Part shown: positions 11,301-19,994 of the stretch, in pieces | Numbering within the stretch: position 1 is the stretch's first letter | How the letters are laid out: every line of letters starts with the position of its first letter | Assembly: GCF_013359905.1 (NCBI RefSeq) | Contig: NZ_JABMCC010000112.1 | Span: 1 to 64,000, forward strand | Source: Paenibacillus taichungensis | Lineage (GTDB): Bacteria; Bacillota; Bacilli; Paenibacillales; Paenibacillaceae | Reading direction: 5' to 3' | Length of the DNA stretch: 64,000 bases | Notes under the pieces: generated by a model | Databases searched by the model: none | What the model was told of the DNA's origin: nothing | Seen by the model: only the letters and a program-made list of their open reading frames with translations | Translations under genes and position numbers: made by a program

Positions 11301-11727
11301 TATTAGGACGGTGATGCTGTGGCCAGTTAAATTCAATTCCTCCGGATATCCAAGGACCAGCAAGCCCCACCAGTGCAGGCTTAATGACGCGGTTATAATA
11401 GACAAAATCATAATTGTTCGTTTTATCAAGCGCACGATAGATTCTACCACCGATTTCCGGCATGATCTCAATACGGATATACTGATTCTCCAGAATAACC
11501 AATTTGTAATTTTTATCATGCTTCATATCCGAGATACTCTCGATCACTGGATGCGGATACACACGGCCGGTGCTTCCCTGATAGATTCTTTTCTCCAGAA
11601 ACATAGGATTTGGGTCAGCTTCACCCGCCTCATATGTAGGTATCAACACGTTTGTCTCCCACACTTGTACCTGACTGGATCCGGTTGGATCCGCCTTCAG
11701 CTTGTGATCCACAGCCTCATGCTTCAT
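8332..11727 (-). CDS. DUF5107 and tetratricopeptide-repeat protein
   Basis: A 1131-residue cytoplasmic protein. Residues about 30-360 form a DUF5107 domain (aldose-mutarotase-like beta-sandwich; segments GGRIYRALDKTNNYDFVYYN, SGGIEFNWPQHHRP). Residues about 520-1120 are a long array of TPR units (for example AYYQLGVALRGQGRLEEAF, AHYYLGNFYYDKKRPIEAI). Such proteins are widespread beside glycoside-hydrolase genes in Bacteroidetes and Paenibacillus, but I know of no demonstrated biochemical role. Start has GGGAGG 9 bases upstream. A possible promoter is TTGACA at 11771-11776 with TATCAA at 11749-11754 (16-base spacer). Confidence 0.85.
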   Translation of the reverse strand: MKHEAVDHKLKADPTGSSQVQVWETNVLIPTYEAGEADPNPMFLEKRIYQGSTGRVYPHPVIESISDMKHDKNYKLVILENQYIRIEIMPEIGGRIYRALDKTNNYDFVYYNRVIKPALVGLAGPWISGGIEFNWPQHHRPNTFGPVEYKYEATGDGSATVWVSEIDRMYGTKVTAAFKLYPDKAYVEIQAQLYNRTPEPQTFLWWANPAVAVNEYTQSVFPPDVTAVFDHGKRDVSRFPIATGTYYKQDYSEGVDISRYKNIPVPTSYMAYKSDYNFVGAYDHGVEAGLLHVSNHHISPGKKQWTWGNGEFGQAWDRQLTDEDGPYIELMTGVYTDNQPDFTWLQPYEEKTFTQYFMPYKNIGVVKNASIEAAINLEVDAEAGEAVIKVYATSNLEHAVVELSGAATRYLQETVELSPVDVYQKVIPLESGEQEHDLKLLVRNREGRVLISYQPKRPDIEQIPEAAKLLAAPEELRSTEELYLAGQHLEQYRHATFEPEAYYLEGLKRDNGDIRLNVAYGTLLLRRGLYIDSEQYFRKAIERLTWRNPNPYDSEAYYQLGVALRGQGRLEEAFTAFHKSVWSAAWQDAGYFSLAQISSLKGQYTEALEHVDRSLIRNSRNYKARNLKAALLRKLGLIDKAKACAFETLELDVADFGAYNELALAHTAMGDKDVAQGILIELQQLMRNDAHNYLNVIADYMDSGFYEEAIGVGKSIVDLENSVYPMLHYALAELYERTGQHEHAQEARHKGQLANPTYCFPNTLYELELLVSAVHANPKDDKAHYYLGNFYYDKKRPIEAIASWEKSRELRDDFPTVHRNLGLAYYNKHNNPQAALASLEQAFACAPDDGRIFFELDQLRKKLAWSTDKRLHILEERRDLVEKRDDLYVEYVTLLNNLERYQEAIAALSLRNFHPWEGGEGKVTGQYKLAHTELGKQSLQNGHYESAAQHLQQALVYPLNLGEGKLEGTQENNIYYYLGMAYEGLQRESEAIASYTIASQGLAEPTSALFYNDQPPEMIFYQGLAWLKLRNVKEAKRRFNKLIDYAEKHIFDDIKMDYFAVSLPDFLVFEDDLNRRNVIHCRYMRGLGLLGLGRDKEAGTELELALEMDPNHQGAMVHRRYSRRLREGCQP

Positions 11728-11854
11728 GTTAGAACTGCCTCCCTTGTCTTGATAGTTATACTGTATATTCTGTCAAGGAAGGTTCCAATTGACGAAATGC
11801 GGGAAGTGATGGATTATATTCTTATTCGGATTATGAATTACGGGGGTAACTGGA

Positions 11855-12751
11855 ATGAGTCCTGACCACATACGCAAGCGTGAAGGATTTCTAGAGGAGA
11901 AGCTATATGTACTTCCAGAATACTGGATGAAAGAACTGGAACAAGAAGAACTAACCTCTACCTTATTTATTACGGACATCGGCTATTTCTCTAACGCTCT
12001 ATATCATTTCAGGGAGCGCCTGGAAGGCAGCCCCTCACATATTTTCATCTTTTGCGAAGCGGGAGAAGGATGGGTTGAGTTGAATCATGGAGAACGAATA
12101 CTCATGCAACAAGGAGATATGATAATAATCCCCCCCGAAACTGCACATCGTTACGGGGCAATGCAGGAAAATCCATGGAGTATCTTCTGGTTTCATTTCA
12201 AAGGCAGCCATGCGAATAAATTGGTGAAGATGTTTGGTTTGTCTAACGCATCACTCGCTTTATCCCCAAGCGGCAAAGCCCGTTTAATGGAATGGTTCGC
12301 ACCCACCTATGAAATGCTGGCCGAGCGGACATATGCCCTGACTACCCATGTACATGTGGCCCAAACTACAAGACAGTTGCTCTCCGGAATTGGTTTAAAT
12401 GCCGTCAAATCGGCACAAGAGAAGAAACGTGAAACTTATCTGGAACAGGCGATTCAATACATGAATGCTCATATGAGTGGCTCTATTTCTCTTACGGAGT
12501 TGGCTAATCATGTCGGGGTGTCGAAACAGCATCTGATCTTTCTGTTTAATTCTGAAACGGGAGTCGCTCCAATTGAATATTTCCTACGGCTCAAAATTCA
12601 GCGGGCAGGTCATCTTCTGGATCTTACCGAAATGAGCATCAAGGAAGTCAGCTCTACAGTGGGCATCAGCGATCCCTATTATTTCTCCCGACTCTTTAAG
12701 AAGATTTCGGGATTCTCCCCTTCCAGCTACCGGAAGATCCCGAAAGGCTAG
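11855..12751 (+). CDS. AraC-family regulator with cupin sensor domain
   Basis: A 298-residue transcription factor. The N-terminal half is an AraC-binding cupin (HIFIFCEAGEGWVELNHGER, then IPPETAHRYG), the usual site for a sugar effector. The C-terminal half is the double helix-turn-helix (about 190-295, ending SGFSPSSYRKIPKG). It is transcribed divergently from the DUF5107-TPR/cellulase-like pair across 127 bases, the classical layout of a local activator controlling its neighbours. No clear direct-repeat operator was identified in the shared region. Confidence 0.88.
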   Translation: MSPDHIRKREGFLEEKLYVLPEYWMKELEQEELTSTLFITDIGYFSNALYHFRERLEGSPSHIFIFCEAGEGWVELNHGERILMQQGDMIIIPPETAHRYGAMQENPWSIFWFHFKGSHANKLVKMFGLSNASLALSPSGKARLMEWFAPTYEMLAERTYALTTHVHVAQTTRQLLSGIGLNAVKSAQEKKRETYLEQAIQYMNAHMSGSISLTELANHVGVSKQHLIFLFNSETGVAPIEYFLRLKIQRAGHLLDLTEMSIKEVSSTVGISDPYYFSRLFKKISGFSPSSYRKIPKG

Positions 12752-12795
12752 ACTTTCAAAAGTTTCTTTGCCGTCTTTCCATTACCACAATATAA

Positions 12796-12833
12796 AAAAC
12801 CGTTGATTCTTTAAATTAAAGTTCAACGGTTTT
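12796..12833. terminator. Bidirectional intrinsic terminator
   Basis: Perfect 11-bp stem (AAAACCGTTGA / TCAACGGTTTT) with a 16-base AT-rich loop, between the converging AraC and MFS genes. T-runs occur on both strands. Confidence 0.8.
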
Positions 12834-12868
12834 CTATATCTAATAGAATCAATCCCTCATATTCTCAA

Positions 12869-14098
12869 TTAAAAGTTAGAATCAGACTGAGCATGTTGAG
12901 GTGTGTGATGCGATATTTTTTTAACGAGTAGGAAGTACGTAAGAATCGCAACGAGACTGGTCATTAATAAAGTGAGTCCAAGTGGGACGGCAGTGTCTTC
13001 ACCTGCGATACCAACCAGAGGAGCAACCAGGGCGCCCAAAAGAAAAGGAACCACGCCGAGCAGTGCTGCTGCACTTCCAGCCATCTTGGCTTGGCTCTCC
13101 ATCGCAAGTGGAAATGCCGCAGTAGACGTAATACCGATGGAGCAAACAAAGAAGAACAATGGAATGACCAATGCGAACAGCGGGCCATGAACTAAGGTTA
13201 CCACCAAAGCTGCAACACTTGCCGCTAAAGCAAGCCACAGTCCAGATAATAAAAGAGTCTGCTCAGGTATACGTTGTGCTAACCGACCCACAATTTGGGA
13301 ACCGATGATCAAGCTGATCCCGTTCGAAGCAAACAATATAGCAAATACAGTTGGTGTGACTCCATAAATATTTTGGTATATAAATGGTGTTCCTGCTACA
13401 TATGCAAATACCCCAGCCGTCATGATTCCCTGTGCAAGCATATAGCCAACAAACTTGCGATCACGTAGTAGCGTTCTGTAATTGCCCAACTGTTGTTTGA
13501 AGTTGGGAGCCGTGCGTCGTTCAGGCGGGTTAGACTCCTTCAAACCCCATTTGGTCATTATTAATAAGAAAATGCCCAAAAATGAGAGTGAAATAAACAC
13601 ACCAATCCATGTCGTGAATGAAAGAATGCCACTTCCAGCGATCGGTGCTGCCAAAGGCCCCAAATTCCCTACAAGCAACAGCAAAGAGAAAAATTTAGTG
13701 AGTTCATGTCCACTATAAAGGTCCCTAGCTATCGCACGAGAAATGACAATTCCTGCTGAAGCCGCAAATCCTTGAGTGAAACGAAACAAAATTAATAGTC
13801 CGATATTAGGAGCAAAAGCGCACGCCAAGGAACAAATAATATAGGCTGCCATGGAGATTAACAACGGTTTACGTCTACCGTGAGCATCACTCAAAGGACC
13901 CATAACGAGCTGCCCCACACCTAGACCTAATAAACAAGCAGTAAGACTAAACTGAACAAGTGATGCACTTGTATTGAAATTCTTTGCAATCTCAGGAAAA
14001 GCCGGTAAGTACATATCAATCGTAAATGGACCTAACGTTGAAAATAAACCCAGCAACAATGCCAGGCCAAATACATTCCAATTTTTACTCTTTATCAT
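12869..14098 (-). CDS. Bcr/CflA-family multidrug efflux MFS transporter
   Basis: A 409-residue, 12-helix major facilitator. The N-terminus (STLGPFTIDMYLPAFPEIAKNF) and the loop motif GPLSDAHGRRKPLL are typical of the Bcr/CflA drug:H+ antiporter branch, as is the segment RFTQGFAASAGIVISRAIARDL. Substrates of relatives include bicyclomycin and chloramphenicol; the one here is not predictable. It is a single-gene unit sharing a bidirectional terminator with the upstream AraC gene. The only ribosome site visible, GGAG, is about 12 bases from the ATG. Confidence 0.88.
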   Translation of the reverse strand: MIKSKNWNVFGLALLLGLFSTLGPFTIDMYLPAFPEIAKNFNTSASLVQFSLTACLLGLGVGQLVMGPLSDAHGRRKPLLISMAAYIICSLACAFAPNIGLLILFRFTQGFAASAGIVISRAIARDLYSGHELTKFFSLLLLVGNLGPLAAPIAGSGILSFTTWIGVFISLSFLGIFLLIMTKWGLKESNPPERRTAPNFKQQLGNYRTLLRDRKFVGYMLAQGIMTAGVFAYVAGTPFIYQNIYGVTPTVFAILFASNGISLIIGSQIVGRLAQRIPEQTLLLSGLWLALAASVAALVVTLVHGPLFALVIPLFFFVCSIGITSTAAFPLAMESQAKMAGSAAALLGVVPFLLGALVAPLVGIAGEDTAVPLGLTLLMTSLVAILTYFLLVKKISHHTPQHAQSDSNF

Positions 14099-14383
14099 TA
14101 TTGATTAAATCTCCAATTCATTACGTAATTTAGTTTATTTGAATCGTCATTACAACCCATTATGCATTCCCTATCCCCCGTCCACACCCCACATCTATTG
14201 ATCCTAACAAATTGTAACTGCCCTACTCCAGAAAAGCCACTTATTTTTCTTTCCTATTTGGAGTATAAGACATAGAGTTAACTGTAAGTCAAATCATTTA
14301 TCTTAAAAAAGAGTTGGGCTTAACCACTAGATTCTCTTATTCGCTTCATGTTGGAAACCAAAGTTCGCTTAAAAACAAAAATA
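14099..14383. other. Intergenic region upstream of the MFS gene
   Basis: It must contain the promoter of the Bcr/CflA transporter. An ATTACGTAAT palindrome is visible near 14122-14131 and could be a binding site, but nothing else stands out and I see no small gene. Confidence 0.35.
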
Positions 14384-14430
14384 AGACCCCCTACTAGAGC
14401 AAATTACAGTTTTGCTTTAGGTAGGAGGTT
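14384..14430 (-). terminator. Intrinsic terminator of the sugar ABC/FAD oxidoreductase operon
   Basis: Imperfect long hairpin (AGCAAA/TTTGCT inner stem, CCTAC/GTAGG outer stem), followed on the minus strand by TCTTATTTTTGTTTTT. It lies 45 bases after the FAD oxidoreductase stop. Confidence 0.7.
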
Positions 14431-14474
14431 ATTATTTAAGATGAGCTAACTCTTAGTAGATCCCCGCAGGGCCG

Positions 14475-16733
14475 TCATCTATGAGAATCATATAGTCGAA
14501 TTTCGTACACTTCTGCCCGATCGCCACCGTGCGTTTCCTTGATGATGACCCTAATCCGTTTTGAGTGTATCGGATTCTCAAGACGATGAATCTTTTTGCG
14601 AGTAAGGTTATGGCTATCACCAGCAAAACGTTCCCATTCCTCATTAATATATGCCTGCAACTCATAGCTCTTAACCAACTCCGGAATGATCAGAAACGGT
14701 GTCTCGTGATGATGCAAATTGATCAAATCCTCATTAACATCGTCATTAAAGGTAAGGTGAATTTCCCGAATATCCACTGGCTCTGGAAGGTTGACTTCAA
14801 CCCATTCTTCACGGCCATTAGCGATGGGTTCTGATACCCACAGCTGTGGACCGCCAAACGGACGGACATAGCCGTTGATGACTTTATCAGGTGAATACGC
14901 GCCAGTCTCAACTGCAAAACAGAATGGCTTTCGGACAAGGCGCTTCATCGACCATTCGATAACGGGCTGATTCGGCTGATGATCCTCCAGATCAGAGCTG
15001 ACTATTGGCTTGACTCCCCGCTCAAACGCAAGGACACCGCTGATCGGGACAACTGATGTGTAGAGACTGACTGCTTCATTCGCACGAACAATGACAAATA
15101 CATTACAAGGATCGCCTCCAAACATTGCACTGTCTGCAGGCACATCCAACCATTGTTTTTCACCTACATCGACTTGGATGTCCACAGCTTGCTTGAAGTT
15201 TGCCGGTACATAATTCTCATGGCGACCTGTATCCCATAGTTCTATAGTCAGACTTGTCGCTTCCCGGGCAGAGACCAACAGAGTAAATCCTTCAATTCCA
15301 CCCTCGGTCGGGAACAGCCATCCAACGTCAGCGACCAACCGGTACTCCTCGGAAGGTTCGTTGATCAAAATTCGACTCATCGTGCTTGAAGCCGTGATGG
15401 TTCCCCTTCTCGCAAGGTCAGCAGAATCCATATTTCTCAGTCCTATAATTGAGGCATCGGTCCGCAACATCGTTTGTTGCAATTCGGTCAAATGCTGCTC
15501 TCGCAGTTCACGAGGCGTGATGCCTTTGATTACCGACAAGGCAGCGCCTGCACCTGCTGCTTCTCCCATTACCGCACAAGTTGCCATGACGCGGGTTGTT
15601 CCGAATGCAACATGGGATGCACTGATATTACGTCCCGCAAACAGCAGATTGCTGACATTTCGGGAGTACAGGCACCCAAACGGAATATGATAAATGCCAT
15701 CTGCATGCAGATGCTTGGAGCCGCTCTCGCTTGCATACATCCCTTGTGGGGGATGCAGGTCGATGGACCAACCGCCAAAGGCGACGCGGTCTTCAAATGG
15801 ACGCTGAGAGATAACATCATTTTGCGTCAGGATCGTATCACCAAGGAAGCGGCGGTATTCGCGTTTGCCTGGAATCGAGCCTACCCATTCCAGAGTCATC
15901 TCCTCGGCCTGAAACTTGCCGGAGTTCTTAATATAATCCCAGACACCATAAATAACAGACCATAACTCATCCCGAATCTGCTCATTCTCATGTACCGTAT
16001 CCAGCTCTCCGCCCCATTCAATCCACCAGTAGTGACAGCCGGAATCTCCACTGCGTATCACACGCTTTAGCGGAATTGGGGTTGTCGTAATGTCTTTAGC
16101 AAACGATGGGGCTACAAACCGTACCGGTTTCCCGGTATCTTTCGTATAGAACAGCAGTGTGCTGCCAAGCGTAATATCATCAGCAACTTCCGGTGCCCAT
16201 TCTTCCCCGAACTCATGACGGGCTTCACGGCCAATCCGGTATGCTGCTCCAGCGAGAAATCCGACGAGTCCGTCACCAGTACAGTCAAGGAACATCTCAC
16301 TTTCAAACGTAATCTCACGCTCGGAGCCCATCATCCAGCCTTTCACGCTACGAATTATCCTTGCATCCTTCTCACCGTCTGCTTCTACTTCTCTAACATC
16401 TGTATTCATAAACAAAGTGAGATTAGGCTCGGCTCTTACTGCCTCCAGCAAAGTAACGTCCCACAAATAGGGGTTACCTTCCGGATTCCGTTGTTGATTC
16501 TGAATGAACAATTCCCCCATAATGCCGGTCTCCCGTGCATAACGATTCACGCCATGCCCCGTTGCACCGCATACCCATACACGTACCTCGGAGCTGGAAT
16601 TGCCGCCAAGTACAGGACGATTATGCACGAGTGCAACCTTTTGACCTAATCTTGCCGCTGCTATAGCGGCACAAATCCCGGAAAGTCCTCCGCCAATGAC
16701 CGTAACATCGAATAATAGTCTTTCGCGTCTCAT
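14475..16733 (-). CDS. FAD-dependent oxidoreductase with C-terminal galactose-binding-like region
   Basis: A 752-residue protein. The N-terminus carries a dinucleotide-binding motif (TVIGGGLSGICAAIAAARLG, glycines 14-19) and the FAD_oxidored signature PVLGGNSSSEVRVW. The FAD domain spans roughly 1-430. The last 300 residues include beta-rich segments (ELVKSYELQAYINEEWERF, SKRIRVIIKETHGGDRAEVY) resembling a discoidin/F5-8C or galactose-binding sandwich. Such proteins accompany sugar importers and may oxidise a sugar or polyol; substrate unknown. It is the last gene of an operon with a lipoprotein and two permeases, 19 bases after the second permease. Confidence 0.82.
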   Translation of the reverse strand: MRRERLLFDVTVIGGGLSGICAAIAAARLGQKVALVHNRPVLGGNSSSEVRVWVCGATGHGVNRYARETGIMGELFIQNQQRNPEGNPYLWDVTLLEAVRAEPNLTLFMNTDVREVEADGEKDARIIRSVKGWMMGSEREITFESEMFLDCTGDGLVGFLAGAAYRIGREARHEFGEEWAPEVADDITLGSTLLFYTKDTGKPVRFVAPSFAKDITTTPIPLKRVIRSGDSGCHYWWIEWGGELDTVHENEQIRDELWSVIYGVWDYIKNSGKFQAEEMTLEWVGSIPGKREYRRFLGDTILTQNDVISQRPFEDRVAFGGWSIDLHPPQGMYASESGSKHLHADGIYHIPFGCLYSRNVSNLLFAGRNISASHVAFGTTRVMATCAVMGEAAGAGAALSVIKGITPRELREQHLTELQQTMLRTDASIIGLRNMDSADLARRGTITASSTMSRILINEPSEEYRLVADVGWLFPTEGGIEGFTLLVSAREATSLTIELWDTGRHENYVPANFKQAVDIQVDVGEKQWLDVPADSAMFGGDPCNVFVIVRANEAVSLYTSVVPISGVLAFERGVKPIVSSDLEDHQPNQPVIEWSMKRLVRKPFCFAVETGAYSPDKVINGYVRPFGGPQLWVSEPIANGREEWVEVNLPEPVDIREIHLTFNDDVNEDLINLHHHETPFLIIPELVKSYELQAYINEEWERFAGDSHNLTRKKIHRLENPIHSKRIRVIIKETHGGDRAEVYEIRLYDSHR

Positions 16734-16752
16734 GATATAAACCTCCTTTGAA

Positions 16753-17580
16753 TTAGCCTTTTACAGCTGAACTGGATACACCTTGAATAATATATTTCTG
16801 ACCAAGCAGAAAGATTAAAATCATAGGGATAATCGCTGCCGAAGAAGCTGCCATCATTCCGTTATAATCAACGTTGTTTTCCAAAACGAAATTTTGTAGA
16901 CCAAGCGGAATCGTATAAAGCTTTGGACTCTGCAGGAAAACCAGAGCATTCTCATAATCATTCCACTGCCAGGAAAAATCGATAATCGCAAACGTTGCAA
17001 GCGCTGGTTTCGCTAACGGTAACACCAGCTTGAAGAAAATTCGAAAATGACCCGCACCATCGAGTAATGCAGATTCTGTAATCTCGTTCGGTATACTGAG
17101 AAAGAATTGACGGAGCATAAATACACCAAATATCGAGAACATGGCTGGCAGAATTAATGCCCAATGTGTGTTATATATATGAAGCCAGTTAAACAGGATA
17201 AACTTCGGAACAAAAACAACTTGTGGAGGTATCATCATCATGGATAGATACACGATGAAGAGGGTATTACGTCCTTTAAATTCCGTACGGGCGAAGCCAT
17301 AAGCAGCAAAGGCCGACAAAAAAACGGCACCAGCTGTACCAATCACGGCAATCTTAATTGAGTTCAAATAATAAGGGAGAAAATTATAGTTTCCCGTCCA
17401 GATTCGCTTATGGCTGGTCCAGTCCAGCTTCGAAGGAAGCCATTGGCGGAATACTTCGCTCGGGGTCTGGAAGGAAGTACTGAGCATCCATAAAAAAGGA
17501 ACAATCATAAACAACCCTGCAATTAACATAAGGATCGTTACAGAAAGCTTAACCGAGCGTGTCTTCGTTGTTCTAAACAT
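16753..17580 (-). CDS. Carbohydrate ABC transporter permease (CUT1, MalG-like)
   Basis: A 275-residue, six-helix inner component of a sugar importer. The EAA loop that contacts the ATPase is visible as ESALLDGAGHFRIFFKLVLP, with LAKPAL after it. It pairs with the permease 15 bases upstream and the lipoprotein beyond. No ATPase is encoded in this operon, so it probably shares an MsmK/UgpC-type ATPase such as the one at 31-32 kb. Confidence 0.92.
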   Translation of the reverse strand: MFRTTKTRSVKLSVTILMLIAGLFMIVPFLWMLSTSFQTPSEVFRQWLPSKLDWTSHKRIWTGNYNFLPYYLNSIKIAVIGTAGAVFLSAFAAYGFARTEFKGRNTLFIVYLSMMMIPPQVVFVPKFILFNWLHIYNTHWALILPAMFSIFGVFMLRQFFLSIPNEITESALLDGAGHFRIFFKLVLPLAKPALATFAIIDFSWQWNDYENALVFLQSPKLYTIPLGLQNFVLENNVDYNGMMAASSAAIIPMILIFLLGQKYIIQGVSSSAVKG

Positions 17581-17595
17581 TGGGTCAGCTCCTCT

Positions 17596-18480
17596 CTAGT
17601 AATGGACCCAGCGTTTTTGGCCGACCCATTGGATGATGGTAATGACAAGAATAACCGCAAACAGGAACCAGGAAATGGTTGATGCATAGCCCATCTCATA
17701 ATAGCTAAATGCCGTTTTGTAGACGAACAACGACAGAATCGTGGTGCTTCCGCTTGGGCCGCCGCCCGTAATCGCTTGGATGAGAGAGAAGGATTTGACC
17801 GTCATAATCAGCCCCGTAATCAATAGCATAAATGTCGTTGGACTAACAAGCGGCCATACAATCCTCCATGTAATAGTTGCTTTCCCTGCACCGTCAATAC
17901 GTGCCGCTTCAAGTTGCTCAGTCGAAATCTCCTGCAGGGCTGCCAGATAGATAATCATGTTGTAGCCTAACATAAACCATATTTGCACGACGTCAATGGC
18001 ATACATCGCCGAACTCGAATCAGCGAACCAGCCCGGAGGCGATACAATGCCGATAAAGCGAAGCACTTCATTAATCGGCCCCTGGGACGGCTGGAACAGC
18101 AACATCCATACAAAAGCAACAGCAACACCGCTAGAGATATATGGCAGGAAGAACATACCTCTAAGCAATCCTTTCAAATACACGCTCCGGTTAAGCACAA
18201 GAGCAACGAGAAATGCAATTGCCAATGAGACCGGAACGGACATCAGGAATATGATCGTGTATTTGATTGAAGCATAGAACTGATCATCACCAAAAAGGCG
18301 TTTGATATTATCTAATCCGGTGAACGTCCAATTCGGATTGGCGAATTGATAGTCCGTGAACATCATAAAGAAGGAGTACAAGGCTGGCAGAATAAAAAAT
18401 GCGAGGATACCGAGCATATTAGGCAAAATAAATACGTAGCCAACCCAGCCTTGTTTCCGAATCCAGCTGTTCCTTTTCAC
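17596..18480 (-). CDS. Sugar ABC transporter permease (CUT1, MalF-like)
   Basis: A 294-residue membrane protein with six helices, the typical N-terminal GYVFILPNMLGILAFFILPA segment and the EAA loop EAARIDGAGKATITWRIVWP. It should form the translocation pore together with the MalG-like partner. The start codon is GTG; the ribosome site (AAAGGCGGCG) is weaker than others in this operon, and a 10-bp hairpin separates the gene from the lipoprotein gene. Confidence 0.92.
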   Translation of the reverse strand: MKRNSWIRKQGWVGYVFILPNMLGILAFFILPALYSFFMMFTDYQFANPNWTFTGLDNIKRLFGDDQFYASIKYTIIFLMSVPVSLAIAFLVALVLNRSVYLKGLLRGMFFLPYISSGVAVAFVWMLLFQPSQGPINEVLRFIGIVSPPGWFADSSSAMYAIDVVQIWFMLGYNMIIYLAALQEISTEQLEAARIDGAGKATITWRIVWPLVSPTTFMLLITGLIMTVKSFSLIQAITGGGPSGSTTILSLFVYKTAFSYYEMGYASTISWFLFAVILVITIIQWVGQKRWVHY

Positions 18481-18525
18481 AGAAAACGCCGCCTTTCTTC
18501 TCGTATGGAACTTTTAAATACAGCA

Positions 18526-18564
18526 AAGAGAGAAGACGGAAGCGAAGAATCCTTCTTCTCTCTT
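18526..18564 (-). terminator. Intercistronic hairpin between lipoprotein and permease genes
   Basis: Perfect 10-bp stem (AAGAGAGAAG / CTTCTCTCTT) with a 19-base loop and no strong T-run after it. Hairpins in this position commonly stabilise or attenuate the message so that the binding protein is made in excess; that role is inferred here. Confidence 0.5.
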
Positions 18565-18593
18565 AGGGATATTGTCAATATTCGATTATTTGA

Positions 18594-19901
18594 TTATTTG
18601 ATATATTCCTGATGGCGTTTGGCCATATTCTTAAGCGTTGTATCGATATCCTGCTCATTCAGGAAGTATTTCTCGTATTCTTCCTTGCGGGCATCCAGCG
18701 CTTGCTGCGGTACATTTAGCTGGAATGATGGGAACTCTCCGAACACAACGCTATTCATCGACTCTGTATCGTATTTGTCTTCAACACCCTTGAGCAGCAG
18801 GTCCATTGCCTGCTTGTTATCAACGCTCTTCGAGGATGGAAGGCGTCCTCCACTTGCCATTGGCAACATTCCGCCGTCCGCATACCACTTTGCGAATTTC
18901 CATGCCGCATCCTGATGCTTGGATTTTGCATTAACCGAGAGCATATCACCTAAACCGCCAGCATATTTATAATCCTTTTGATCGGCAGATACTTTCGGAA
19001 TTGTAGCGAATGCGATTTTGAAGTCATGAGGAAATTCCTTCAGGTTATTGGCGTTGCGGAAAATAAATTCTCCTGCCGCTAACATAGCTGCCTCCCCTTT
19101 GAGGAACATTGTGTCTACTGGCATCTTGCTTGTTACTTGTTCTCCATATTCGGGTGTCGATTTGTCCACAAACATCATGTCATGCACGATTTGAAGCTGC
19201 TTTTTCCAAAGATCATTATTGAAGTTAGATGTGCCTTCCGGCGTGGTTACGCCAAGGCCCGCAATGGTACCGTCAATTGCAGCGGTAAAGGCAGCATCAT
19301 GCTGCATAAGACCGTACACATTCGATTTTGTTAGCGCTTTCGAATATTCTCTCAAGTCATCCCACGTCCAATCAACGGGAGGAATCGGAAGACCGGCTTC
19401 ATCCAGCATGCTTTTGTTAAGCCAGATGAATAACATGTTTTTCTTTGTCGGAATACCATAATACTTATCCCCGATTTTCCATTGAGCGGCGTCTACCCCC
19501 ATTTGCTCGTCGATGTTGTAATCTGTTCTGCTGCTCAGATCCAAAGCGACTCCTGCATCAACACGTTTCTGTAACCGGTTAATCGTGTAGTTGACGAACA
19601 AGTCTGCGTCCTGACCCGTCATGAGCGCCGTATCCAGCTTCAGGTTGCCGGGGTCATCATTTACATAACGGAAGTACTCGACCTGAATGTCAGGATTTTC
19701 TTTGTTCCAGCTGTCAATCACTTCTTGAGGTCCAGCCTCAGCAGGAACAGCTCCCCAAAGCGTGAGATTAATGGTCTCACCAGCATTTTGATTCGCCGAT
19801 CCTGCACTCGCTCCCTCGTTGTTAGCCCCTCCGCATGCGCTGAGCATCGAAGCTGTCAAAGTCGTAATCAAAGCAACCTTTAACCAATTTCTATATTTCA
19901 T
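18594..19901 (-). CDS. Sugar ABC transporter solute-binding lipoprotein
   Basis: A 435-residue lipoprotein: signal peptide with lipobox SMLSAC (Cys23), followed by a family-1 binding fold (INLTLWGAVPAEAGPQEVID, GLMQHDAAF, DAAWKFAKWYADGG). It captures an unknown saccharide for the two permeases downstream. The kinase/regulator pair immediately upstream is the likely controller. Start follows AAGGGGGACTGTAA. Confidence 0.92.
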   Translation of the reverse strand: MKYRNWLKVALITTLTASMLSACGGANNEGASAGSANQNAGETINLTLWGAVPAEAGPQEVIDSWNKENPDIQVEYFRYVNDDPGNLKLDTALMTGQDADLFVNYTINRLQKRVDAGVALDLSSRTDYNIDEQMGVDAAQWKIGDKYYGIPTKKNMLFIWLNKSMLDEAGLPIPPVDWTWDDLREYSKALTKSNVYGLMQHDAAFTAAIDGTIAGLGVTTPEGTSNFNNDLWKKQLQIVHDMMFVDKSTPEYGEQVTSKMPVDTMFLKGEAAMLAAGEFIFRNANNLKEFPHDFKIAFATIPKVSADQKDYKYAGGLGDMLSVNAKSKHQDAAWKFAKWYADGGMLPMASGGRLPSSKSVDNKQAMDLLLKGVEDKYDTESMNSVVFGEFPSFQLNVPQQALDARKEEYEKYFLNEQDIDTTLKNMAKRHQEYIK

Positions 19902-19994
19902 TTACAGTCCCCCTTATCAAGTTGATAGGCTGCTTACTACGTCTTTAACTTTATCACCAGCCTGACATTGGGGGTATGAACGGTGTTTGGATAT

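Noticed and set aside
8332..11727. Tandem repeat array or CRISPR-like locus suggested by the repetitive codons of the TPR region
   Set aside because: The periodicity is that of protein TPR motifs with divergent DNA; there are no conserved direct repeats with spacers.
11152..11865. A 237-codon plus-strand open frame opposite the DUF5107 domain
   Set aside because: No recognisable family or ribosome site; it runs across the start of the well-supported DUF5107-TPR gene.
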